A DNA stretch of 64,000 nucleotides from Gossypium raimondii. Taxonomy: Eukaryota; Streptophyta; Magnoliopsida; Malvales; Malvaceae. Below are positions 22,011-34,900 of the stretch, one piece after another. The stretch covers positions 44,177,733 to 44,241,732 of the forward strand of contig NC_068571.1 in the NCBI RefSeq assembly GCF_025698545.1. The letters are read 5' to 3'. Within the stretch, counting starts at the first letter, position 1; every line of letters starts with the position of its first letter. A model generated the notes under the pieces. The model saw only the letters and a list, made by a program, of their open reading frames with translations. It was not told the origin of the DNA and did not search any database. The translations under genes were made by a program, and so were the position numbers.

Positions 22011-23362
22011 ACTGTCTACGTATAAACGGAATTGTAGGAAACGATTACGTCTAAAATCAATGCCCTCACTATTCAAAGCATGTGATGATTTAGTTTGCAT
22101 AATCTTTAGCGAATTCTTGTGGATGATATTCAAAGACATGCAAAGCTCTTAAAATTCATGGTATGAGGACAGCAAACAATTCTCCTAAAAACATGGAATT
22201 GCTCTTTGTGTCCACAAGGCCAGCTTTGCTTTTTATGCAATTTCCCCCCTATAGACCATCCAACAAAACATGTGGAGAGGATGATTTTCATTGGGTTCAC
22301 AGTTACTAATTAATAATGGATATACAAATTGAATTAACATTTCTTACATCCATTACAATAGATAATCAGTGTTAAAGGTTCCGACTAATTTAAGAGTTTA
22401 AGAATTATTGAATAAAAAATTTATGGTTATAATAGTTAATTCGTGTTATTTAAAAAGAAAAAGATTGAACTGGCGAATGTTAAGTTGATTAGGTTAGGTG
22501 AATTAAGAATTAAGTCCAAAAGTAAATGGTTGATTAATTAAGTTCGCTTTTCAATTTTTAACCTACTTATTTTATAACATAATTTTAAATTAAAATCCCA
22601 ATCAACTTTAATTTGTGTTTAATCAGCCATAAGTGGAAGATAATCGATTTAACCTACTTAATTCATTAAACTGACTTCTTTCAAAAGAATCAATAGAATT
22701 GATGAATGTTAAGTCAGTTCGAATTAAAGTATGAATTAATCAATTAAATTTGATTTTAGATTTTTAACCCAACCGACTAGTGTCCCTTAATTTCTACTTT
22801 AAAAAAAAAAAAAACTCTAGAAGTACAGAAGAACAAAATCTTGAGATACTGGAACCAGATCAATGCTAAATAATCAATTGAAGTACCAGACAATAGACTA
22901 GATGGCCATGATTTGACTTACAAAGCCACCATGAAAAAACCAGTAGAAAACCCACATGCAGAAGTGAAACAACGTAGGAAGCAACCTCAAAAAGCTAAAA
23001 TTTTCTTCGACTGTATGAAGCAAATAGTTCATATAACAATAAATATGGGGGGAATCTGAGAGACGTGGGCATGGAGGAAATTCCGCCGATCCTTATGCTG
23101 CTTTGCAATTCTATTTTCTTTTTCTACCTTTGTTTTTCCATTTAATCTTCGATCAACCTCTGCCAGCTAACAATCCCGATGCAATCATATTAAATAATAT
23201 TATATTTGTGTGTATATAATTTGCTAGTTCATTACATCTGAGAAATTGCAGCAATATTTAATACTGTGTTTCTTGTTCCCATAAGGAGAAAAAAAAAAAC
23301 CAAGTATTTTCGATTCCCATCTATAGTTTAAATATTGCATTAAAACCTATCATGATTAGAGA
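22011..23362. other. Intergenic spacer
   Basis: No gene recognised. Two related AT-rich stretches with GAATGTTAAGT words (about 22475 and 22705) suggest an old duplicated or inverted repeat, but its limits could not be set. Confidence 0.5.
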
Positions 23363-23858
23363 GGATAATTTCATAAAATGTCCATAAATTATTGCTCTAT
23401 TCTAAATTGGTCATTAAATTTCAAAACGTTCTAATTAAATCCTCAAAGTATTAGTATTATATTAACCAGATTATTCTGTTAGCCTAGCTATGAATTTAGG
23501 CATATTTAATATAGGTGAATTATATTGTAAACACGTGTATACCGATCACACGAACAACTTGTATCTAACATGTTAAAAGGTAATATTAATAAAAATAAGA
23601 TTATTTCTTTTGATTTTTAACACGTTAGATTCGATTTGTTCATGCAGTAGGTGCATTTTTATATACAATTTCATCCATGTACTTAAATACACTTGATGTC
23701 AAATTTGAATAGCATTTAATGTTCAAGCTAATTGTTAGATTGACGGAAAGACCTGATGTATATACTAATAATTTGCGGACTTAATTAAAATATTTTGAAG
23801 TTTGAAAACCAATTCAAAATTCAAGTCATGATCGAGGATTTTTGATGAATTGACCCTT
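23363..23858. repeat. MITE-like repeat, family R3, in the bHLH promoter
   Basis: Its left and right ends (AGGATAATTTC... and ...GAATTGACCCTT) are approximate inverses. Internal words CTAATTAAATCCTCAAAGTA and the GTTAGCC/TCTAAC segments match the copy in intron 2 of the same gene (24718-25260). It ends about 115 bases before the bHLH start codon. Confidence 0.55.
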
Positions 23859-23904
23859 ATTAATATTTATATGAAATATTAATATTTAATTTATCAGTTT
23901 GAAT

Positions 23905-23930
23905 TTTTAGATATATATATATAGGCCTTG
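23905..23930 (+). promoter_or_regulatory. TATA-box region of the bHLH gene
   Basis: An ATATATATATATA run lies about 50-65 bases upstream of the ATG, a plausible TATA box. Confidence 0.5.
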
Positions 23931-23973
23931 TAGGGAAGTTGTCATTCAACCCCAATTTTTTTTCACTATCATA

Positions 23974-26073
23974 ATGGCACTAGCCAAGGACCCTATTTGC
24001 TCACTTCAAACCTCGTCTTTCAATAATGGAAACTTTGATGAAGGTGGTGATGATCACTTGAAAAAGCTTGGCGGTGGTGTCAACAACTTTCAGATGACTA
24101 GCTCTTCCTCATGTTACTCTCCGGGTAGTGTTGATTCCGACAGTTTCGTGTTCCGGCCACCGCATGAGGAAGTTCATTCATTGATAAACTTCAAAGGCAG
24201 TTCAATGTACGACAACTTCATTCATCAATATCATCATGGGACCAATTATGGATCTCTTCTTAGCTTTGAACAAAACGAGAAGGCTCCGCAAAGCGGTACT
24301 TACTTAAAAAGAGCAAGTCAAAAAGATAATTATTCTATGTGGGATCCTCGCTTGGTGGAAGATTTTAGTTGCTTTGAAACAGCTAGCAATTTTAGCTCGA
24401 AAGAGAACAATGGAGATTGGTTATACTCTGAATCAGCAATGGATGCTGATAGTATACCGGAGTTACGGTCACCAGGAGTTGCCGGCGTTAAGCGTCTGAA
24501 TACGGTACCATTTCTTCTTTTCCGTTTCAATCCAAGTAATTAAAACACAATTCATATGATAAAATTGTGCTTTTTTTTATAGGGAGATAGCACTCAAGCT
24601 TTGAAGAAACAATGTAGCAATGAAGCTAAGAAGGCTAAATCAAAGTCCGGTCCTTCAAAGGATCCTCAAAGCATTGCAGCCAAGGTTTGCTTTACATGCA
24701 TTGAAACTTGTTTTTTTAGGGTATAATTGCACTAAGAATCCCTGAACTATCCTCAAAATTCCAAATTTGTCTCAAACTCTAAAACATTCCGATTGAGTCA
24801 TCTACATATTAGAGTATTGCATCAATCACGTCTTTCTGTCACTTTAGTTTCTATTTAGATATTAAATGCTAATCTAGATTTGACATGAAGCATATTTAGA
24901 GCACGTGAATTAAATTATAAACATGTGTACCTACTACATGAATTCTCTAGATCTAACCAGTTAAAAAAATAGTCAATACCAATAAAATTCAAGAGAATTT
25001 TTCTTCTCTTTTTAACAAGTCAATTCCAAGTTTTCCATGCATTAGGTACGCAAGTGTTTATAATATGATTCACTTGTTTTAAACATATTCCATATTAGAT
25101 TTGAGCTATTAATTAATATCCAAGCTAATAGTTAGGCTAATGGAAAGATCTGATTGATACAGTACTGATATTTTGAGTACTCAATTAGAACGCATTGAAG
25201 TTCAAGGATCAATTTAAAATATAAACCATAATTTGAGGATGTCATGTTGAATTAACCCTTTTTTATTAATAGAAAAACAACCAAAATCAAGAGGGAAAAT
25301 TAACTATGAGAAATTGCTTTTGATATAAATATACAGAATCGACGTGAGAGGATCAGTGAGCGGTTGAAGATACTACAAGAACTAGTGCCTAATGGTTCCA
25401 AGGTAAGCAATTAATTATTAATTACTACTGAAACTAATATATATTTTCCCCTTGTACTTATTTGTTAAAAATGGAAATTAATTATATGCATGTTTATAAA
25501 TTTGTTTGCTCCACAGGTTGATCTAGTTACCATGCTGGAGAAAGCAATTAGCTATGTCAAGTTCCTTCAATTACAAGTGAAGGTGAGGGAGAGATCTTCA
25601 GCTTTCTAATCATCATATAGGGCTTATCATAAATGGCAATTTTACTCAAAAGGCTTTGTTATTTTATGATATATATGGGTGAATGTAACTGATAGGTTTA
25701 TTATAGTAACTTAATTAAATTAGTCCCTCTATTATTCAACTGATCAATTTTGTCCTTATATTATTAAAAAGAATCAAATAAGGTCAAATTAGAATAGAAT
25801 TAACATTTATTGTTTAACAAAATTAACATTTTAAAAATTTTTATGGTACTGTAAATGAAATCTTTTGTTTGGAATTGAACTACAATTAAAAAATGATAAT
25901 TTTTAAGATATTTTTTTAAGTAAATGTTAACTCTAATCTATATATATGGGCAGGTGTTGGCAACAGATGAATTTTGGCCAGTTCAAGGAGGGAAAGCACC
26001 TGATATTTCACAAGTTAGAGAAGCCATTGATGCTATACTCTCATCATCACAGAAAGATATGAATTCAAGCTAA
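23974..26073 (+). CDS. bHLH transcription factor of the RHD6/RSL group (subfamily VIIIc), five coding exons
   Basis: Coding exons are 23974-24504, 24583-24684, 25337-25402, 25517-25582 and 25954-26073 (TAA), all phase 0. They total 885 nt, or 294 residues. The N-terminal 177 residues are Ser/Asn-rich without a known domain. The bHLH starts at the end of exon 2 (DPQSIAAK) and continues NRRERISERLKILQEL, loop VPNGSK, then helix 2 VDLVTMLEKAISYVKFLQ. Glu215 is the residue expected to contact the E-box. The usual basic-region His is absent, as in this subfamily. The C-terminal ATDEFWPVQGGKAPDISQV block is diagnostic of root-hair regulators RHD6/RSL1. Such proteins act in the nucleus and switch on root-hair or other tip-growth programmes. 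The exact orthologue (class I RHD6/RSL1 versus class II) is not settled; class I seems closer. Confidence 0.92.
24718..25260. repeat. R3 MITE-like repeat in bHLH intron 2
   Basis: Starts AGGGTATAATT and ends AATTAACCCTT, which are near-perfect inverses. Interior words AACATTCCGATTGAGTCATC and GTTAGGCTAATGGAAAGATC match the promoter copy at 23363-23858. It accounts for most of the intron's length. Confidence 0.65.
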
Positions 26074-26431
26074 AAGCCTTTTTTTTTTTTTAATGTTACT
26101 GGTGTTTAATTAAACAAAAAAGAAAAGGAGAACTTGAGTAGATAGTATAGGAAATCTTTTTTTTTTCTTTCGAAGATCTTGTAATAGATATTTTCATTTC
26201 TTAATCATCTAATTTGAGCTAAGATTTCCAACTTATGATCTTAGTTTCATTTCACTGAAAATCTATCTTTTTATATGTAAGGCACTAATTGTTTACATAT
26301 GAATAAATCGATAATTTGAGTATTGGATTTTCTGTTACAATGAAAAATATATGTAATTTTTGAAAAAAAATAAATACTACAAGTTGGTATAAGTATCATG
26401 GAAGCTCTCGTGGTAAATTGCATTTTGTCCC

Positions 26432-29220
26432 TGTAACATCCCAAAAACTGAGTTAGAAGAATTTGAGTTTTGAGATCAATAGTGGAAATCTCTCGATTCT
26501 AAGTTTAGATTTTAGAAAATTTTGATAAATAAATTTATTTGGTTAAGTGGTTAAGTGTTCTAGCTATGTAGGTGAGGTTTTGGGTTTGAATCCTATCCCT
26601 TGAAATTTTCTACTTTTGACAAAATCTCTATCTTTGGACATGTGGGTTATAAGTTAAATCCAGTCAATTGATATCAAGAATGAGTTTGTTGGTTCACTGG
26701 TTAAACTTCTATATACCCTTTGGTCTTGTGTTTGAATCTTTACATGCGTAATGAGAATATTTTTATACTAATCCGTAAATCAGTTTGGTTTCCTTTTTAA
26801 TTTATTTAGTTAATTAAGAGGTTGGTAACTCTCTCCTCCTTGTTTCTGGGACAAAAAGAAAATTTTCTCCCTTCCTTTTGTTTCTTTTCTTTTTGGTTTT
26901 TCTTTGCTTTCGAATTACCTTCGTTTTGCTATTGGGCATGAATTAGATTTCGTACGGGGCTTGACCTTTTCTCGTGGTTCCGTTCTTAGCATTGGTAAGA
27001 GCCAATTGCCCATGTTGCTAGTGTGTGGTTTTCTATCGGTCTTTGAATTCCATAGCAAGGAACAATTCATCCTTGAGAGTTTGTTAATTGGTTGTTTGAA
27101 TCAAGAGAGGTTCGAGCGACGTCTAGCGTTCCTTCAACAATGTAGGAATTGCGTGTTCGTTGTTCATTGCCGGTAAGTTTCTATTTGGAGTGTTGTGTCG
27201 AAAGTTCTTCGACATAGATTTGGTTTGGATGTTATTCAAGCGATCTGTTCTGGTTTGATTGTCTAATTTGGTTACGTAACCTTGTTTTAGGCCCGAGAAT
27301 TATCTCTGTTACTTTCAAGTCAAAACCATATCAGGTGGGTACTGTAACCCAACTTTCATTTCGAGTTTAGTCATTAAAAATTTGATTGTCAACGTCACAT
27401 GATCGTGTGTCAGGTCATGTGGTAGGTTGTGTGAGCCACACAGTCGTGTACCATGACGTCTAGTAGGTTGTGTGAGCCACACGGCTGTGTACCAGGTCGT
27501 GTAACTCATTATTCATGAAAATTGAAGGCACACGACTTGGCACACAGGCGTGTGCTCAGGCCGTGTGTGGTTATGTGTTATGCAGGGTTCACACGAGCCA
27601 ATGACACGGGTGTGTGTCCAAGCCGTGTAACTCACTGACTGTGGATTAGGACCATACAGGCAGGTGACACTGGCGTGTGTCAAGATGTGTGGGATACACG
27701 GGCATGTGCTAGACCGTGTGGAGGCACACAGGCCGTTATCCAAGCCGTGTGAAACCACACAGGTGCGTGGACCAAGATTTGGAATTTTTCCCTCGGGCCA
27801 CAAGCGTCATGTGAAACGAACGCAAGCCTACTGTAGGATCCGTATGATCTGAATTAGGCTATATAACTTGATATCTGATGATCTGATGATGAAAAACTTG
27901 TGATCTGTACGTATGTCTACTATGTTTGAACCTAAGTAAGTAGGAACTGTCAGGACATAGTGTGCTATTGTCTAATGTGTGCGGATTATCTAAGTACAAT
28001 CTGTATTTTGTTAAGTTTATTGGCACACCTTTACGTAACTCTGTTGCTTATGAACATGTGATATCCGAATATGTTGAACTGATTGGTATTGATTCTGATT
28101 TATAACTATGTATATGACTTCATGACAAATCTAATATTATTTGTTAAGTTTTGATAAATTATTTTATAACGCATTAACTCCCATGCCTACTGACTCTGTT
28201 ACTGTATGATAGCATGACTTACATGCTTATCACTCTGCATCTGTATATGCATGCCATGACACATTGCATAGGGCTTGGGATGATGTGAAAGGAGGAAGTT
28301 TTTGGAAGGTTGATTATCTGTATTATCTGGTGGTTTAACCATGTTTCTATTCTGGCAGATTGGCTGCAATATAGTGGCTTGACCACATGTATCTGATCTG
28401 GCAGTTTTAACTGCAAAATTTTAGTGGCACTATCCACAGTTATCTGTTAGTGTGATTTGGCTGGATGAGTTCTGGAGGGAACTCTATTTTGGTGTGTAGC
28501 GGAGTTGGGTAGGATGTTTTCTGATAAATCTATATTCTGATATGTTTTGAAAAATACCGCATCTGCACAAACAAACATTCTCTGCGTAGCTCTGTTCAGT
28601 TTTGCTCTACTCTGTTATGTTCTGTTCTGTTTTGCTCTGTTCTATTCTACTCTGCTCTGTTCTATTCTGTCATGTTCTGGTGGGTTTGTGTTGTTCTGTT
28701 AAATTAGTGTGATGGCAACATCCGTGAAACTCATGTCTATTTCATTCTGGTATTATACTCACTATTAAGGTCTCTATGTTACTCTGATTTGTATATTATA
28801 TTTTGTTAATTGTAATTGATGTTGGTTATACACTGGGCTTTATAGCTCACCTTTTGGTTTTGTATTTGTGTGTTCAGGTAAGTCTCTGATTTAGGACTAG
28901 ACGGTGTGTGGGAGCTCGGATTGTTTTGCAAAAATGTAAAAATGATTTTGATCTTTTGGGTTTGTAGTGTGTTTCTGAGCTCGTCTTGGTTTTTGCTAAA
29001 TTCGTCAGTAGCTGATAATTTTTAACACGAAACTATAAAACCACTCAAGTCGACAAAATGGATTTCAGTTTTCTACGTTAAACTCCAAAAAAAATATTTC
29101 GCCATGAATCAAGTAAAGTTTTGAATGTTTTCTGGATAATTTCTGAAATCAGTTTTCAATACATTAGTGTAACTTGTCCAGATTCAGCTTAAACTTCTAA
29201 GTCGGATTTAAAGTGTTACA
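26432..29220. mobile_element. Solo LTR, TGTAACATCCC...GTGTTACA (Gypsy-type)
   Basis: The 2789-bp segment begins TGTAACATCCC and ends AGTGTTACA. It is flanked by GTCCC at 26427-26431 and 29221-29225. It holds no gag or pol, so it is an LTR left after recombination between two LTRs. The TGTAAC start and long LTR suit chromovirus Tekay/Del-like Gypsy elements. A GTGTG/CACAC-rich tract lies at 27400-27790. Open frames inside it (26904-27176, 27513-27803, 28219-28437) have no recognisable protein features and are taken as chance frames. Confidence 0.85.
27400..27790. repeat. Array of degenerate ACACGG/CCGTGT motifs inside the solo LTR
   Basis: Variants of CACACGGNNGTGT and GGTCGTGT recur on both strands roughly every 15-35 bases. 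The same style of tract is found in the other solo LTR at 35330-35700. It is LTR-internal and non-coding. Confidence 0.7.
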
Positions 29221-29607
29221 GTCCCCTTTACTAAAAAATGGATAAATTAATTAGTATTTGTACGTTAGATCAAAGAGTAAACCAGTCCTTTTTGTTAAAA
29301 ATTTCATCCATTTTTACTGTTAAAATTGGCAGGACAATAGAACAACCAAATAGTTACACATGACATGCCACATTTACCTCATTCTGACATACGTGGATTA
29401 GTTTTTAGTAGTAAAAATAGATAAAACTTTTAACAGAAGAACTAATTTACTTTTTAATCTAACATATAAAGAATAATTCGTCCATTTTTCAATAAAAGAG
29501 ATAAGATGCGAACCAACTCTTAGTATAAAGCCTAGTGACACTTTTACCACTATAAGTTGCATGTCCTGGCACCTACATGAAATTAATTAGCCAACTGCAC
29601 ATCCAAT

Positions 29608-29872
29608 TAGGGGTGAAGTTAGAATTTTTTTTTTAAGGGGGTCGAAATTAAATTATATATTTTTACGATAGTAAAAATGCAAATTCACCATTTTAATATT
29701 TATATTTTTTATAAGTTTTAAAGGATTAAATCAAATTTTTATCATTTTTAGGGGGCCAAAATACAATTTTACCTTTACTAAATTAAATTTTTATAAACTT
29801 TAAAGGGACTTAAATAGAAAAAGTTTCATTCTAAGAGGACCGGGGCGCCTGCCAACCCCTGGTACTCCACTG
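29608..29872. mobile_element. hAT-type MITE with 8-bp target duplication
   Basis: Starts TAGGGGTGAAGTTAG and ends CCCTGGTACTCCACTG, which are imperfect inverses. CATCCAAT flanks both ends (29600-29607 and 29873-29880). An 8-bp duplication and TAGGGGTG-type ends are hallmarks of hAT elements. 265 bp, non-coding. Confidence 0.82.
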
Positions 29873-29880
29873 CATCCAAT

Positions 29881-32800
29881 AGTAAAAGAGTTACGTTGTA
29901 GAATACAAATGTGCATCTAATATAAATATTATAGAAATGGTAGATGTTGTAAATTAAATTGCTTGCAAATCAAGCCAATATATATATGTGTATATTAAAA
30001 ATTTCAATTTCGATTTTGTTAAATTCCGACTTATAATTGACAATGTTGGATGAAATCTTTAGATTTAAAATTTAAAGTCTAGAGTTTAAATAGTTCCAAT
30101 TAGGATTATCCTTTGACTTTAAGGCCAATTGTGAACAAAACGTTAATGTGAATAAATCCATGTATTGTCTCATGCATGAAAATCTAAAGAATCTTCTCCA
30201 AATCTTATCTTTTAAACAAGGATTAACCACATGCTAATCCCACTTAAAGTGGAGCATAAATTATTAATTAATATTCTGCCAATGTTCAAAATGAAACAGA
30301 AAATTGAAACCGATATAATTAATTTTCATATCTTCATATACAACAACGTGGGACTTTTAACATCTTTCCTCAACAAATTTATAATGTATAATTTTATACC
30401 ATGTTAGTGAATCACATATTATTAAAATTTTCAAAATGAAATTCACTTAACTTTATTTTTAATGATATGTTATTCTCTGATTCATTTAGGGTTAGTGTAT
30501 CAAATATTAACTCTATATATAAAGATATGAGTTTGTATAATTTTATTAAATTTGAAATTACATTTTATATTTATTTTAAAATATATTTTTATTATTTAAA
30601 TTATATAATTTTGAGTTATACTTTTTTTTTAATTTGGTTGTAAGTGACCATCAAATTGTACAAATAACAAAATGTATCTTTAGTTGTGCCAAACTATTTA
30701 CTTTTGTTGATACAGGAGTCTTGACTTGAATGAAACGATGGCTAAAACTCTTACGAGACATCCGTTTGGCACTGTTCAAACTGTGTTATCCCCATCCCCA
30801 CTCTTAATACTGTATCAAAAAAGTGTTTAACAAGGAAGAGACAAAGAGGAGAAGGCGGCGATGATTGTCGGGCCGATTCACTTGTGATAGGTGAAGAGCC
30901 AAAGGTTGAAGATGGAGGAGAAGGGAGAAGGCAAAAGAGGAGGAAGGTGGAGATAATTGGGGGAAACACTTAAGGTTTTTTTAGGGAGAAAGAAGGATCC
31001 CTTGTCTCTCATGCTCTGGGATATATATAATGGGGTGCCCTTGTCTGGTAATGCCATGTAACCGACAATATAGATGGTAGGCTTGTCCATGTGCTTGGCT
31101 GGGTGGCAAGGCTATTACAGGTCAGTTATCGCCATGTGTAGTACTATGTAGTATTGCTCTGATATTTTCCTTACTGAGGTTGTACGAGGCTATTATACTT
31201 TAATGGTCTCTGCGAAGGGTCTCTAGGGTGGTTCCAAGATGGTTCGAGAGAGATTCGTGGAGGGTCATTTGTAGATGTTCTAGGTGAAGGGGCATCATAA
31301 AAGATATCTAGCGAAGGATTACTCGTGAGTTGCATTCAACAAAGAATCTTTACCAAATTGTTTTATGTTCTGCCATATGTCATTCCCAAAGTGGAAGTAT
31401 AACAATTTTATTATTAATGAAATTTAAATACTTTGAACTTGAAAAAGATTGATATTTCAAGAAAAATTTGAAATTTAGATATTTTTTAAATATTCACAAA
31501 AAGTTAAATTAATTATTTGGAGGGATGGAACTCGAGCCCAACCTCAAGTTTATCTAGAAAGAAGTCTGATATGACTAAAATTATATTCCATTTAATCATC
31601 ATATAATTGAAAATTTTAAGGATCATGTGACATTGGAGAATGGCAGGGTGGATATTTGATAATATTAACAACAAATTGAATGACTCAAATATAAAATATA
31701 AATGTTGAAGCTTATATAGCAGCTTGCAATAAATTGATGGTGGTCCAATTTGAAGGCAGATTTATGGATGAATTTAAATATACATATATTAATGCATGTT
31801 GACAACTTTGAAGACAAATTAAGCTTACATTAATCAAAGCTGTTTTTATTTTAACAAGCTTTGGAACATGGAAAACTAGTATGGGAAATACTCAGTGTTT
31901 AATATTTAATATATGATATTATAAATTTATACTATAAGGTGTGTGATGTGGGAATTTTGACTTGGAAACATTTCATCAATTAATGCCACAACAAACCATC
32001 TGACTTTATAATTATAACTAACATATATTTTATCACTGAATCAAAAGTTGTTAGCAAAGCTGATATCATAGTTAATTAACTTAGTTTTTTTTCATTTAAT
32101 TTTTGTCCTTTTGTTTTAAATATACACTTTTTTTTTTGAGAGACACATTCTTTTTGTAAGGCAAATATATACATTCTTATATTGTATAAAACTGTCTAGT
32201 ATTTGATCAGCTATAGTTTTATATGCTCACGTGGCAAAATTGGCTCACTAAAAAGCTTTTTTTATATAAATATTGCATTACTAAAATATGAATTTCTTTT
32301 AAAAATAAGTTGAAGTTTAGAATATAATATTTATGAATGTATTAAAATTACATAAAATAAAGTATTAACATACAAAATTTATATAAATTTAATTTTAATA
32401 GTATATAATTTTATACCCGTCAATAAATCAGACAACTACATATCATATTTTTAATAACATATTATCATATGATTCATTAATATTAATAGAATTATATACT
32501 TCTCAAACATGACAAAATAATATAAGTATATAATTTTGTGTAAATTAAATTATTATAATAAGTTATAAGACAACTTAAAATATAATACAACATAAACATA
32601 AATGATCTTAAATTGAATCACTAAAATCTGACACAATCACTTTTGATTAAATTACTTTAAACAGAAGGCAGCTTAATATAATACAAATACAACATAATGA
32701 TTAAATTACTTTAAGCACAAGACAGCTTACTTATTTTGATATTGGCAATTTCTTTTGGGTACTTAATATTGACAACCTTTGATTGCAAATTAAGTGATCT

Positions 32801-32933
32801 AAAGAATGTTTGGCTTTTTCATATGCAATTAAGAGATACTCCAGGCTTGACTTGAGGGTTTGGATAAATGATTTTGCAATTCGAGATATTTGATTCCAAT
32901 TAAAATTTTATTTGAATTTAATTTTCAAATATT
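29881..32933. other. Long AT-rich intergenic region, no gene recognised
   Basis: The segment 30735-31340 is more GC-rich, with two overlapping minus-strand open frames (30751-31090) of Pro/Ser-rich content. It may be an old LTR or gene relic, but I could not assign it. The rest shows AT-rich DNA without protein-like frames. Confidence 0.5.
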
Positions 32934-32938
32934 ATATC

Positions 32939-33384
32939 TGTTAACTAGTAAGGTGAACAAGGGAAAGAAAGTAAGGGTTTAGTGAAGAATGAAGAAGCAA
33001 AAGTTGGGAGGAAGCCTCAATTCTCTCGGGAGGGATGGGAGGTTAGGTGAGTTGTGTCAGTTTGTGAGCTATTCACATTGCTATTTTATAGTAGAGGACA
33101 AATTTAGCTATATGTTTTTAGATTGTTGATGTAGAAGTCTGATTTGATACATTTGGTAGTGATAGTGATGTGATATTCTAGGATAAGACATGTTAAGGTG
33201 ACTAACAATTAATTACTTTGAGTTTCCATGTGGTCCTCATATAGCCTTAGCGTTAGCATAGATACATAGTTCGCCAAATTGAGGTTTGTACACTGACCAC
33301 AAGTGAGAAGATGCATGGTTCGCCAGGTTGAGGTTCGCAGACTAACCATCAGTAAGCTTTAAGGTCTACTATATGGAGTATAAC
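32939..33384 (-). repeat. 3' LTR of the 32939-38556 element
   Basis: 446 bp. It contains an internal imperfect tandem duplication of about 50 bp (TTCGCCA...TTGAGGTT...ACTGACCA and TTCGCCAGGTTGAGGTTCGC, 33270-33350). Confidence 0.88.
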
Positions 33385-33847
33385 AATTGCACCCCCATAC
33401 GAGCGAAGGTTATAAAGTGACCTTCATGAGCCTGGTGAAGAATTCGTAGTATAGATGTTCTCATTTTAAGCCTAATATTTTTTTTAATTTATAATTTGAA
33501 TTTTGAATAATTGAAACTTTCAAAATAATTAAATTTATGTGGGAGAAATAATAATTTTTACATGCCAGTTCATTTGAGTTCAATGATGAAGTTTGTGAAA
33601 CGTGAGGTGTGTTACGACGTGTTGGTTGGATTCCCAATGAATCTGTCGTTACTTTTAATATTTAGATACACACGTCGTGTGTTGATTGAAGGAACTGAGA
33701 ACTTCAACAACACTTCTAGTATCAATCCAAAATTCTCTTGACCTCAAACCCCACAATCATCGCTTAAACAACTAATGAATAATTACCATCTGGATCATTC
33801 AAATTTGTTTCATCATGATTTGAGAATCCAACTTTCTACAGTTGTAC

Positions 33848-34900
33848 CTATCGAGATTTCTTTGCTGATGTAATCATGGAAATCATGCTGTGCAAATAAG
33901 CTTTCCTCTTAGTATTGGATCTAGCACATTCTTCATTAGTGTCAATTATTACATTAATCACCCCTATTGGGACCTGCTTGCCTTTTCCTTTATCTAATCC
34001 CTGCAAACTAAAAGCATTGTCGTCTTTATTTCTACGACCATAAGGTTGCCCTTCTCTAACAACAAACCACAGCAATTTTCCTCTGTGAACTGTAAACTCA
34101 ATACCATCTCTCAAATGAATACAATCATTTGTTGTATGCCTTTTTGTCATGGTGGAAATCACATACATCCGTTGAATTGTCTCTATAAATGTTAGGTCTC
34201 AAATGAGGTGAAGGTTTCAAGATTCCCTAATTCTCTATTTGACTTAAAATTTACGCTGGAGTCGTTGTCAAGTCATGGTAGGACTAAAATTGATTATGCG
34301 AAGCCCTTTGTTGTCCTTGCTGACTATGTTGATAACCTTTATTTGTCCTCATTTATCCTTGGTAGCCTCGAGAGTCACTGGAAGGATATCCCTGCTACCC
34401 CCCATCCCCCCTCCCTCACAAGTATAAATGTTGAGAACGAGTTCTCCCAACTCTATCATGCAACAGGGGTCTACTTCTTTGAGAATTATGGTAGTCTCTT
34501 GAGGTTAGCGCACTAGTTTCCTGAACTTGCAACTTAGCTTTTTCTGATTTATTGTTTTCAACGAAGACTGAGCCTTCTTGTATAATGCTAACAAGTTAGT
34601 TGGGGGCTTATCGATTAAGTTATATTTCAAAAATTGGTGAATTGTTCCAAACATGAAAGCTTGAACAACAAATTCTCAAGGGAGATCTTTTGCGACCATA
34701 GTTGCTGCATTAAACCTTTTCACAAAATCACTTAAAGGTCCATCCTTGCACTTCTTGATGGATATGAGATAAGCAGGGGATTGTTTCAATGTCTTGTTCA
34801 CCAAGAACCTACTCATAAACAATTCCACCAGCTATTCGGAACTCATAATGGAATGTTGTAGCAATTGCAAATACCACACCTGGGCCAAGTCTTTTATGCT
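33848..34900 (-). pseudogene. Gypsy gag remnant
   Basis: The minus strand of 34590-34850 encodes a retrotransposon-gag-like stretch (SPAYLISIKKCKDGPL, DFVKRFNAATMV) with an in-frame stop. The frame 33848-34168 carries HTTNDCIHLRDGIE followed by HRGKL, resembling the region after the gag domain where Gypsy elements have a short CCHC-like motif. The pieces lie in different frames with stops between. Family placement (Tat/Athila-like) is inference. Confidence 0.65.

Larger units (their letters stand above)
26386..29548. mobile_element. R1 MITE split by an inserted solo LTR
   Basis: The left piece (26386-26431: GGTATAAGTATCATGG..., TTGCATTTTGTCCC) and the right piece (29221-29548: AAAATGGATAAATTAATTAG... 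ending CACTTTTACC) together match the complete R1 copy at 18152-18513. The 2.8-kb element between them has its own 5-bp duplication, so the MITE is older than the LTR element. Confidence 0.8.

Noticed and set aside
23974..24543. Single-exon 189-residue reading of the bHLH gene
   Set aside because: It reads through a GT donor at 24505 into intron 1; splicing to 24583 keeps the frame and restores the bHLH domain.
27400..27790. Regularly spaced short repeats resembling a CRISPR array
   Set aside because: Repeat words vary in sequence and spacing, lie inside an LTR, and the genome is a plant nuclear genome.
27513..27803. 96-residue Cys/His-rich frame resembling a zinc protein
   Set aside because: Created by repeated ACACGG/GTGTG words in the solo LTR; Cys and His have no regular spacing.
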